Of a DNA stretch of 5,438 bases, positions 1 through 5,438 are shown piece after piece; position 1 is the first letter of the stretch; each line of letters begins with the position of its first letter. The DNA lies in NCBI GenBank assembly GCA_945897765.1, contig CAMDGP010000165.1:1-5438 (forward strand), read 5' to 3'. Source of the DNA: Chitinophaga pinensis. GTDB lineage: Bacteria > Bacteroidota > Bacteroidia > Flavobacteriales_D > Crocinitomicaceae. The notes beneath the pieces were generated by a model that made no database searches, was not told the origin of the DNA, and was given only the letters and a program-made list of their open reading frames with translations. The translations under genes and the position numbers were made by a program.

Positions 1-26
1 TTTGATTTTGGATGTTTGATCAAGAA

Positions 27-692
27 TTAAAAATCAAAAATCGATTTCATTTCACTCATTGTTTCAAAATGGAAATCTGCCAATAAGAGTTTTGGATTTG
101 GAAAATGTGTTTTTTCAGGAATGCAAACAACTTTCATTTTTGCAGCAAGCCCAGAAATCACACCGTTAAATGAATCTTCAATTACCAAACATTTTGTTGG
201 ATGGACAGCTAATTTTTGAGCGACGGTTAAATAAACTGCTGGATGTGGTTTACCATAATCTTCCGTTTCCGCTGAGTGGGCAAAATCAAAGAAATCTGAA
301 ATTGCTAATTCCCTAAGTACAATACTAATCAAACGTGAAGATGAGGAAGTTGCTAATCCTATTTTTATTCCTTTTGATTTCAAAAAAGCTAAGGTTTCTA
401 AAACACCTGGAAGCGGTTGTGCATTTGCGGCAATCAATTCTTCCATTTTAGAAATGATTTTTTCTTGAATGGCTTCTTCATCTTCAATCCCCCAAGATTC
501 GTGTAGGTTCCAAAAGTGTATAACTTCATCTATTCTTAAACCAACTGTTTTTTGAAAGTCTGATTTTTGAAGCGTTGATCCAAGTTCTGAAAACACAGCT
601 TCCATAGCAATTTTCCACAAGGGTTCAGAATCAATTAAGACACCATCCATGTCAAAAATTACTGCTTCAAAATCACTTATTTTTAAACTCAT
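27..692 (-). CDS. hxpB: HAD-superfamily sugar-phosphate phosphatase, HxpB (YniC)-like
   Basis: Predicted cytosolic Mg2+-dependent phosphatase of the HAD superfamily, subfamily I, with a small helical C1 cap. All four HAD motifs are present: DMDGV with nucleophile Asp14 and acid/base Asp16; motif II near ATSS (114-117); Lys148 in GKPHP; and Glu172-Asp173 in IEDSFNG. The cap lies at about residues 25-90. The stretch TVGLRIDEVIHFW (49-61), together with KPHPAVYL and IEDSFNG, resembles E. coli HxpB/YniC, which dephosphorylates hexitol phosphates and 2-deoxyglucose-6-phosphate. At 221 aa it is full length for that family. Its ATG overlaps the TGA of the upstream propeller gene (ATGA), which fixes the start and suggests translational coupling. 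The alternative is a beta-phosphoglucomutase, which shares the fold and motif I. The HxpB-like cap motif favours a phosphatase, but the substrate is inferred by family only. Family assignment is strong, exact specificity moderate. Confidence 0.9.
   Translation of the reverse strand: MSLKISDFEAVIFDMDGVLIDSEPLWKIAMEAVFSELGSTLQKSDFQKTVGLRIDEVIHFWNLHESWGIEDEEAIQEKIISKMEELIAANAQPLPGVLETLAFLKSKGIKIGLATSSSSRLISIVLRELAISDFFDFAHSAETEDYGKPHPAVYLTVAQKLAVHPTKCLVIEDSFNGVISGLAAKMKVVCIPEKTHFPNPKLLLADFHFETMSEMKSIFDF
689..692 (-). other. ATGA stop/start overlap, propeller gene to hxpB-like gene
   Basis: On the minus strand the propeller gene's TGA (691-689) overlaps the phosphatase ATG (692-690). No clear Shine-Dalgarno sequence precedes the ATG, so initiation may depend on ribosomes that have just terminated. 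The overlap is seen directly; the coupling is inferred. Confidence 0.7.
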
Positions 693-1525
693 TTATTTAG
701 AGAAATTCGATACAATTTTTGCTTACCAAGCACTTTTTGAAATTCATTTGCGACATAAATTTGATCGTCTTTAATTACAGTTATTGCCTCTTTTTGATTG
801 TAATCGTTGTATTTATATTGCTTAACTAAAGTAAATTTTCCTTCGCTAAAAAGGTATTTCAAAACACGATTATAGGTTGTCAAATAAAAATAACCAAAGG
901 CAAAATCACCACCAGTTACACTGTCAAACATCCAACCTTTTGAGCCAATTTTTATGGAATACTCTTTTTTAAGAATAGTGTGTGTATTCTCTTGAAATTT
1001 AACACGATACACATTTGAAATACCATCAAACGGTTCAGTTCTATTTTTAGTAAAAATCCATAAAAATCCATCTGCAAAAACCATACATTCTGTATCAAAA
1101 TTCAATGCTTTACTTTCAGGTGGAAACGCTTTTTGATCGCCATATTCAAAGGTCATAAATTCTGAATTTATTGTGTCTTTAACTATAGCTTCTTTCCAAG
1201 AAACACGAATGATTGATAAGTTTTTTCGCTTGTTTTCATTGTTCCCAAAATTCCCGATGTATAAGTAATTTCCATCCAAAGCAATATCTTCCCAATCTGT
1301 GTTTTTTACTCCTTTTACCACCACTCGCTTTATAATTTTTCCAGAATTGGGATTAAGTAAATAAAGCATTGGCCCATTTCCGCCATCATTATGTGCTAAA
1401 AGTAAGGTATCATTGATGTATTGAATTCCAGAAATCTCTTTCAACTCCTCAGAAAGGGTAATTGTTTTTTGAGAAAAGGTAAAAAAACTAAAAAAGCTAA
1501 AAAAGAAAATGATTCCATTTTTCAT
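689..1525 (-). CDS. Exported beta-propeller-like protein of unknown function (HND/DWED/GEA signature)
   Basis: No characterised function is recognised. The protein is 278 aa and opens with a Sec-type signal peptide: MKNG, then a Phe/Ser-rich hydrophobic core to about residue 18, with likely cleavage near FSQ (17-19). There is no lipobox Cys, so it is probably periplasmic or secreted. The mature part looks like a short beta-propeller. Its regularly spaced motifs are HNDGGN (45-50), TDWEDIALD (76-84), GNFGNNENKR (91-100), DTECMVF (144-150), FTK (158-160), VTGGDF (203-208), LTTY (215-218) and KEAITV (245-250). From memory they match a widespread bacterial family with the pattern HNDSG, DWEDIA, GDIGDN, EAL, TK, VTGADF, QGEAI, sometimes annotated loosely as SdiA-regulated or phytase-esterase-like. 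The GDIGDN block is altered here to GNFGNN, losing two acidic residues. No C-terminal type IX secretion domain is visible; the protein ends soon after its last strand (LYRISLNK). It starts 12 bp after the CNNM/CorC gene and overlaps the phosphatase gene. Confidence 0.8.
   Translation of the reverse strand: MKNGIIFFFSFFSFFTFSQKTITLSEELKEISGIQYINDTLLLAHNDGGNGPMLYLLNPNSGKIIKRVVVKGVKNTDWEDIALDGNYLYIGNFGNNENKRKNLSIIRVSWKEAIVKDTINSEFMTFEYGDQKAFPPESKALNFDTECMVFADGFLWIFTKNRTEPFDGISNVYRVKFQENTHTILKKEYSIKIGSKGWMFDSVTGGDFAFGYFYLTTYNRVLKYLFSEGKFTLVKQYKYNDYNQKEAITVIKDDQIYVANEFQKVLGKQKLYRISLNK
1478..1504 (-). repeat. Three imperfect 9-bp tandem repeats inside the signal-peptide coding region
   Basis: Codons 8-16 of the propeller gene read, on the coding strand, TTTTTTAGC, TTTTTTAGT and TTTTTTACC, encoding Phe-Phe-Ser, Phe-Phe-Ser and Phe-Phe-Thr. 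Each unit carries a run of six or seven T. Gain or loss of a unit would stay in frame and change the length of the signal peptide's hydrophobic core. A single-base slip in a T run would truncate the protein. The repeat is directly visible; any variation is inference. Confidence 0.7.
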
Positions 1526-1537
1526 ACGTCGATTAAA

Positions 1538-2791
1538 TTAATCAATTATTAAACGGACTTTTTCTATTTTTCGATCACTAACTTCTTCAATAATAAATTT
1601 ATAATTTCCAATTCGTAGCGTTGTATTCTGTTCAGGAATCTTTTCCAAATGAAAAATCATTAATCCAGCCAAAGTTTCATACTCGTTTGATTCTTGGAGT
1701 TCTAAATTGTATGTTTCATTCAAATAATCGATATCAACTCGAGCTGAAAAAAGAAACTCCTTGTCATTGATGCGCTCTTCAATCCAATCATCATTGTCGT
1801 GTTCGTCTTCAATTTCTCCAAAAATTTCTTCTATTACATCTTCTAAGGTGATAATTCCGGCTGTTCCGCCATATTCATCTGTCACAACGGCTAAACTTCC
1901 AGCTTGTTTCGTAAATTTCTCTAACAATTCTTTACCTGAAATGACTGTTGGGACAAAACTAATAGGTTTCAATACTTGCTTTATTGATAGAGGCCGTGTA
2001 AACAAGTCATAAGAATGTACGTAACCAATTATATTATCAATCGAATCTCGATAAACAATAATCTTTGAAAGTCCTTTATTTATAAACAGCTTTTGCACCA
2101 CATCTAATTCTTCATCAATATCTACTGCGATAATTTCAGTTCGTGGAACCATACAATCACGCGCTTTGACATTCGAAAAATCAAGCGCATTTCTTAAAAT
2201 TAGCATTTCATTACTGAATTCTTGCTCTGCTTTGATTCGCGAAGATAAATCGTCGACATAATGTTCTAAATCAACTTTTGAGAAAACTTTATCTGAATTT
2301 TGGTTTTGAATTCCGAATAATCTTAAAATCAAATTACTGAACAATAGAACTATTTGTGTTGGAAGATATAAAATCCAAAAAATCACCAAAAGCACCAAAC
2401 TTCCAACATTCAAAAAATTATTTGGATTGATTTGTACAATTGCTTTGGGAAGGAATTCGGCTGTCACAAGCACCAATAAAGTTGAAAGTAATGTTTGAAG
2501 AATCAATACAGAAGCATTATTGGTAATTCCCCATTCTAAAATTACAGGATTAAGAATACTTGCGGCTGAAATACCATAAACAACAAGTGCTATATTATTA
2601 CCAAGTAATAACATAGCAATCATCGTCGAATCCTTTTTATAAAGAACAGAAAGTATTTTTCCTTGAAAGGAGTTTTGTTTAATTTGAACTTCTATTTTCA
2701 GTCGATTGGATGCTAAATAAGCCAATTCCATTCCTGAAAAAAAAGCTGACAAAAGCAACGATGTAAAAACTAATAAATAATCAAAACTCAT
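1538..2791 (-). CDS. CNNM/CorC-family membrane protein (DUF21, CBS pair, transporter-associated domain)
   Basis: Inner-membrane protein of the HlyC/CorC/CNNM family, often annotated as hemolysin. Characterised relatives act in Mg2+ (and Co2+) efflux or homeostasis; haemolysis is not expected. The DUF21/CNNM domain spans about 1-175, with hydrophobic segments near 4-26, 57-82, 93-115 and 128-155. It carries the family-type motifs SGMELAYLASNRLK (19-32), LLGNNIALV (62-70) and AEFLPKAI (111-118). A CBS pair follows: CBS1 about 210-265, starting at RDCMVPRTEI, and CBS2 about 275-330, containing TDEYGGTAGIITLEDVIEEI. An acidic linker (GEIEDEHDNDDW, 325-336) leads to a CorC_HlyC transporter-associated domain (about 338-417). 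At 417 aa it is full length. The first Met sits just before the first membrane helix, and the gene starts 18 bp after the purD stop, so it is probably cotranscribed. GldE of gliding bacteria has the same architecture, but no other gld gene is nearby. CBS domains in this family bind adenine nucleotides, though a purine-sensing role here is speculation. Ion specificity cannot be read from the sequence. Confidence 0.92.
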   Translation of the reverse strand: MSFDYLLVFTSLLLSAFFSGMELAYLASNRLKIEVQIKQNSFQGKILSVLYKKDSTMIAMLLLGNNIALVVYGISAASILNPVILEWGITNNASVLILQTLLSTLLVLVTAEFLPKAIVQINPNNFLNVGSLVLLVIFWILYLPTQIVLLFSNLILRLFGIQNQNSDKVFSKVDLEHYVDDLSSRIKAEQEFSNEMLILRNALDFSNVKARDCMVPRTEIIAVDIDEELDVVQKLFINKGLSKIIVYRDSIDNIIGYVHSYDLFTRPLSIKQVLKPISFVPTVISGKELLEKFTKQAGSLAVVTDEYGGTAGIITLEDVIEEIFGEIEDEHDNDDWIEERINDKEFLFSARVDIDYLNETYNLELQESNEYETLAGLMIFHLEKIPEQNTTLRIGNYKFIIEEVSDRKIEKVRLIID

Positions 2792-2809
2792 GCGTTTGTC
2801 GACTTAGAT

Positions 2810-4084
2810 TTAAATAACGTCATGTCCAATATCTTTTCTAAAAAATGCGTTTTCAAATTGAATTTTTGAAATGGACTCATAACTTTTTTCAATTGCAACT
2901 TCAATGTTTTTACCATAAGAACTAACTGCTAAAACTCGACCACCAGCTGTAAGAACTGAAGGTCCATCAGAAACAGTTCCTGCATGAAAAACAAGACTAT
3001 CAACAATTCCGTTTAAACCATAGATTTGTTTTCCTTTTTCGTAAAATTCAGGATAACCACCTGAAACCATCATTACGGTTGCTACACTTTTATCAATAAA
3101 TTGAATGTCTCGTTCTGATAAAGTATTTGTTGCAACGCCTTCAAACAAATCAATAATGTCAGATTTTAAACGTGGAATCACCACTTCTGTTTCAGGGTCG
3201 CCCATTCTACAATTGTACTCAATTACGTAAGGATCTCCTTTTACACTTATTAATCCAAAGAAAATAAATCCTTTGTAATCAATCCCATCTGATTTTAAAC
3301 CTTTAACTGTTGGAACGATAATTCGATTGTGAACTTTATCCATGAAAGCTGCATCAGCAAATGGAACTGGAGAAACTGCACCCATTCCACCTGTATTCAA
3401 ACCTGTATCACCCTCCCCTATTCTTTTATAATCTTTTGCTTCTGGCAATAATTTAAATGAATCTCCATCTGTAATTACAAAAACAGAAAGTTCAATCCCT
3501 GCAAGAAATTGTTCAATAACAACCTTTGCACTTGCTTTCCCGAATTTTTGATGCTCCAACATACTTCTTAACTCAAGCTCAGCCTCGTCGAGATCTTTCA
3601 AAATCAAAACGCCTTTTCCTGCGGCTAATCCATCTGCCTTTAGAACGTAAGGAGCCTTCATGTTTCGCAAAAACTTGATTCCGTCTTCAATCTTTTCCGC
3701 TGTAAACGTGCCGTATTTTGCTGTCGGTATACTATGACGGTTCATAAATGCTTTTGCAAAATCTTTACTTCCTTCTAATTGTGCGCCAATTTTACTTGGA
3801 CCGATTAAAGCAACTTTTCGTAATTTTTCGTCCGCTTTAAAGAAGTCATAAATTCCATTCACGAGCGGTTCTTCAGGGCCAACAACAACCATTTCAATTG
3901 CATTAGCAAGCACAAATTCCTTGATTGCTTGAAAATCTATTGGAGAAATCGCTACATTTTTTCCGAACTGACGCGTTCCTGCATTTCCTGGCGCAATAAA
4001 CAATTCATCCAAGATAGAACTTTGTGCAATTTTCCAAGCTAAAGCATGTTCTCTACCTCCCGAACCTAACAATAATATTTTCAT
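2810..4084 (-). CDS. purD: Phosphoribosylamine--glycine ligase (GAR synthetase)
   Basis: Cytosolic enzyme of de novo purine synthesis, step 2: 5-phosphoribosylamine + glycine + ATP gives glycinamide ribonucleotide + ADP + phosphate. At 424 aa it is the normal single-domain-set bacterial length, with no PurM or PurN fusion. Seen in order: the N-terminal domain with MKILLLGSGGREHALAW (1-17) and GPEEPLV (69-75); the ATP-grasp entry GPSKIGAQLEGSKDFAK (95-111); the nucleotide-binding loop LKADGLAAGKGV (148-159); NTGGMGAVSPVP (230-241); the metal/ATP-grasp motif EYNCRMGDPETE (289-300); and the C-terminal domain with TAGGRVLAVS (379-388) and terminal FRKDIGH (415-421). The usual family motif is RLGDPE or RFGDPE. 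Here it is RMGDPE, which I recall as common in Bacteroidota, so it is not a defect. The ATG overlaps the purQ TGA by four bases, fixing the start and implying coupled expression of two purine enzymes. Nothing is missing or frameshifted. Confidence 0.98.
   Translation of the reverse strand: MKILLLGSGGREHALAWKIAQSSILDELFIAPGNAGTRQFGKNVAISPIDFQAIKEFVLANAIEMVVVGPEEPLVNGIYDFFKADEKLRKVALIGPSKIGAQLEGSKDFAKAFMNRHSIPTAKYGTFTAEKIEDGIKFLRNMKAPYVLKADGLAAGKGVLILKDLDEAELELRSMLEHQKFGKASAKVVIEQFLAGIELSVFVITDGDSFKLLPEAKDYKRIGEGDTGLNTGGMGAVSPVPFADAAFMDKVHNRIIVPTVKGLKSDGIDYKGFIFFGLISVKGDPYVIEYNCRMGDPETEVVIPRLKSDIIDLFEGVATNTLSERDIQFIDKSVATVMMVSGGYPEFYEKGKQIYGLNGIVDSLVFHAGTVSDGPSVLTAGGRVLAVSSYGKNIEVAIEKSYESISKIQFENAFFRKDIGHDVI
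4081..4084 (-). other. ATGA stop/start overlap, purQ to purD
   Basis: The purQ TGA (4083-4081) shares bases with the purD ATG (4084-4082). No recognisable Shine-Dalgarno sequence lies in the end of purQ. Termination-reinitiation would keep PurQ and PurD output linked. The overlap is seen directly; the coupling is inferred. Confidence 0.75.
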
Positions 4085-4770
4085 GAACAGTGACTTAAAA
4101 TAGAATTAAAAATTGCCAAACCATCTGTATTGGCTAAAAATGGATCTGCTGCTCTTTCTGGATGTGGCATCATTCCAAAAACGTTTTTAGTTTTATTTGT
4201 TATTCCAGCAATATTCAAAAGTGAACCATTTGGATTACTTGCTTCATTTATATTTCCTTCAGCGTCGCAATAGCTGAATAAAATTTGATCTTTATCTTGT
4301 AAAGATTTCAAAGTATCCTCAGAAGCGTGAAATCTTCCTTCGCCGTGAGCAATTGGAATTTTAAATATTGCTTTTTTATCTAAATCTTTTGTTAATGCTG
4401 CATTTATTGAAATAGCTTTAAGATTTACATTCTTACAAATAAAACGTTGATTGTTATTATGTAATAATGCACCTTCCAAAAGTCCTGATTCAGTTAAAAT
4501 TTGGAAACCATTACAAATTCCCATAACGTAACCACCTTTATTAGCATGATTTATAACTTCCGTCATAATAGGAGAAAACTTAGCAATTGCACCAGATCTT
4601 AAATAATCTCCGTAAGAAAATCCTCCAGGTAAAACTACCAAGTCTACACCTTGTAAATCTGTATCCTTATGCCAAAGCTTAACTACTTCCTTGCCTAATA
4701 AATCTTGTAAAACATAAACCATGTCTTGATCACAATTGGAGCCTGGGAAAGTAACAATTCCAAATTTCAT
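4081..4770 (-). CDS. purQ: Phosphoribosylformylglycinamidine synthase subunit PurQ (glutaminase)
   Basis: Class I glutamine amidotransferase subunit of FGAM synthase, step 4 of de novo purine synthesis. It hydrolyses glutamine and passes ammonia to PurL, which converts FGAR to FGAM with ATP. At 229 aa it matches stand-alone PurQ proteins. Motifs seen: the start MKFGIVTFPGSNCDQD (1-16); the oxyanion-hole region LPGGFSYGDYLRSGAIA (47-63); nucleophile Cys86 in GICNGFQIL (84-92); IAHGEGRF (140-147); and the catalytic His203/Glu205 in MMPHPERAADP (200-210). The triad is intact. A separate PurQ implies that small PurL and PurS are encoded elsewhere, because the long fused PurL already contains this domain. 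The ATG follows an A-rich leader (TTTAAAAAACGAAG) without a Shine-Dalgarno sequence, 35 bp after the membrane-protein gene. It overlaps purD by 4 bp and is likely the first purine gene of this transcript. No PurR operator or purine riboswitch is visible in the short leader. Confidence 0.98.
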   Translation of the reverse strand: MKFGIVTFPGSNCDQDMVYVLQDLLGKEVVKLWHKDTDLQGVDLVVLPGGFSYGDYLRSGAIAKFSPIMTEVINHANKGGYVMGICNGFQILTESGLLEGALLHNNNQRFICKNVNLKAISINAALTKDLDKKAIFKIPIAHGEGRFHASEDTLKSLQDKDQILFSYCDAEGNINEASNPNGSLLNIAGITNKTKNVFGMMPHPERAADPFLANTDGLAIFNSILSHCS

Positions 4771-4791
4771 CTTCGTTTTTTAAATATTGTT

Positions 4792-4799
4792 CAAAATTA
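4792..4799 (-). promoter_or_regulatory. purQ: Possible Bacteroidota -7 element upstream of purQ
   Basis: On the minus strand TAATTTTG fits the Bacteroidota -7 consensus TAnnTTTG. It lies 21 bp before the purQ ATG, in the only intergenic gap longer than 18 bp. I could not find a good TTG/TTTG -33 partner at the usual spacing; that position falls in the GGTGGTG-rich end of the upstream gene. In AT-rich DNA such a match can arise by chance, so this is a weak candidate and readthrough from upstream is at least as likely. Confidence 0.22.
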
Positions 4800-4805
4800 A
4801 TCAAA

Positions 4806-5438
4806 TTACAAGCTGTGGTGGGGAGAGAAAATAAAAAATTTCAACACCGAATAAAGCATTGTTAAGTAAAATACAACTGTGGAAACAATTCCATAATTTT
4901 TGTGGTAAAAAGAATAACTTAACAATATTGAAAGTGGGATCATTAACAAACTGAATCGCTCTATTTGTTTGAAGAATAAGAAATCTACAACACCTAGAAA
5001 AATAGCTAGAACGATTAATACCCATATAATCTGAATTTGTTTTTTTAATCGGATTGAGGATTTCTGCAAACGAGCACTCAAACTAAACACACTCAATGTT
5101 AATAAAACTGCAAATACAACCATTGAAACAATGAAATCTGTTTGAAGCTGAGTATTTGATTTGTCATCTAAAATCATCCAATCAATGACCGAGTTATTAC
5201 TCCAAATATAAACTAATGCAAAAAAAACTGGCGTACCAAATCCAAAAACACAAAGAAGCATTTCTCGTAGATGAAATGGACGAATGATCAATATCATTGT
5301 AATGATAAATGGTAAGGAAATTAGCAAAGGGGGAAAAAAAGTGGCAGCAACTCCAGCAAACAAAGCTCCATTAAAAACTTGTGCCCTTCCATCTATATTC
5401 TGTTTTAATTTGAAAAATTCATATAACATTAAAATTAG
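4806..5438 (-). CDS. DUF6427-like integral membrane protein, partial (N-terminus beyond window)
   Basis: Polytopic membrane protein of unknown function, probably in the inner membrane. The reading frame has no stop up to the window edge: three codons (Leu-Ile-Leu) precede the first visible Met at 5429. That Met sits just ahead of a segment that in DUF6427 relatives is internal, so it is probably not the start, and about 80-100 N-terminal residues are likely missing. The visible 210 codons contain about six to seven hydrophobic segments (numbered from that Met): 18-32, 34-49, 57-76, 98-118, 132-152, 159-174 and 179-202. They are separated by a basic loop (ARLQKSSIRLKKQ, 119-131). The family-like pieces are LIIRPFHLREMLLCVFGFGTPVFF (47-70) and RFSLLMIPLSILLSYSFY (158-175), which I recognise as typical of Bacteroidota DUF6427 proteins. 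It ends 35 bp before purQ on the same strand. I recall DUF6427 genes lying near nucleotide-metabolism genes in related genomes, but this does not establish a role. Confidence 0.75.
   Translation of the reverse strand, partial: LILMLYEFFKLKQNIDGRAQVFNGALFAGVAATFFPPLLISLPFIITMILIIRPFHLREMLLCVFGFGTPVFFALVYIWSNNSVIDWMILDDKSNTQLQTDFIVSMVVFAVLLTLSVFSLSARLQKSSIRLKKQIQIIWVLIVLAIFLGVVDFLFFKQIERFSLLMIPLSILLSYSFYHKNYGIVSTVVFYLTMLYSVLKFFIFSPHHSL

Noticed and set aside
16..23. Palindrome TTGATCAA just after the hxpB-like stop as a terminator or operator
   Set aside because: It is too short, with no loop and no following U-run on the minus strand. Such an 8-mer is expected by chance in AT-rich sequence.
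27..692. Beta-phosphoglucomutase assignment for the HAD protein
   Set aside because: It shares motif I and fold, but the cap stretch TVGLRIDEVIHFW and the KPHPAVYL/IEDSFNG pattern resemble HxpB more closely, and no maltose/trehalose phosphorylase gene is adjacent.
689..1525. Reading the propeller protein as a lipoprotein or a type IX secretion cargo
   Set aside because: No Cys follows the hydrophobic core of the signal peptide, and the C-terminus ends right after a propeller-like strand with no extra sorting domain.
1531..1543. Inverted repeat GATTAA-A-TTAATC at the end of the CNNM/CorC gene as a terminator
   Set aside because: The arms are only 6 bp, AT-only apart from one G:C pair, with a 1-base centre, and the next gene starts within 15 bp. 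This cannot form a useful terminator hairpin.
1761..2012. 83-codon open frame on the plus strand
   Set aside because: It lies wholly inside the CNNM/CorC gene on the opposite strand. Its Ser-rich, low-complexity product (repeated SS/IS) is what antisense reading of AT-rich coding DNA gives. It shows no recognisable domain.
1538..2791. Naming the CNNM/CorC protein as gliding protein GldE or as a true haemolysin
   Set aside because: GldE shares the domains but is usually found near gldD, and no gliding gene is present here. Nothing in the sequence supports haemolytic activity; that label is historical.
4801..5025. 74-codon minus-strand frame
   Set aside because: It overlaps the DUF6427-like gene in another frame on the same strand, and its translation has no family resemblance, whereas the other frame shows clear membrane helices and family motifs.

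Overview
The window looks like a chromosomal housekeeping segment from a low-GC member of the Bacteroidota, probably Flavobacteriales. The evidence is the AT-rich sequence, the absence of obvious Shine-Dalgarno motifs, a Bacteroidota-type DUF6427 membrane protein, the Bacteroidota-style PurD motif EYNCRMGDPETE, and an exported protein whose signal peptide ends in FSQ. A separate PurQ argues against flavobacteria that, as far as I recall, carry a single long PurL. Genus cannot be fixed from this window.

All six genes lie on the minus strand, so transcription runs from high to low coordinates. In that order they are: a partial DUF6427-like integral membrane protein that continues past the right edge; purQ, 35 bp downstream; purD, overlapping purQ by 4 bp (ATGA); a CNNM/CorC-type membrane protein with DUF21, a CBS pair and a transporter-associated domain, 18 bp downstream; a small exported beta-propeller-like protein, 12 bp downstream; and an HxpB-like HAD sugar phosphatase, overlapping it by 4 bp (ATGA). 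The longest gap is 35 bp. No stretch of 300 bases lacks a gene, and I see no RNA gene, mobile element, CRISPR array or convincing terminator.

PurQ and PurD are both de novo purine biosynthesis enzymes. PurD makes glycinamide ribonucleotide (step 2), and PurQ supplies ammonia to formylglycinamidine ribonucleotide synthesis (step 4). The three downstream genes have no evident purine role. They probably share a transcript with purQD, but a functional link is only a guess. The best leads are the uncharacterised propeller protein, with its variant signature and a 9-bp tandem repeat in its signal peptide, and the very compact gene order. I found no convincing new defence, mobile or regulatory system.
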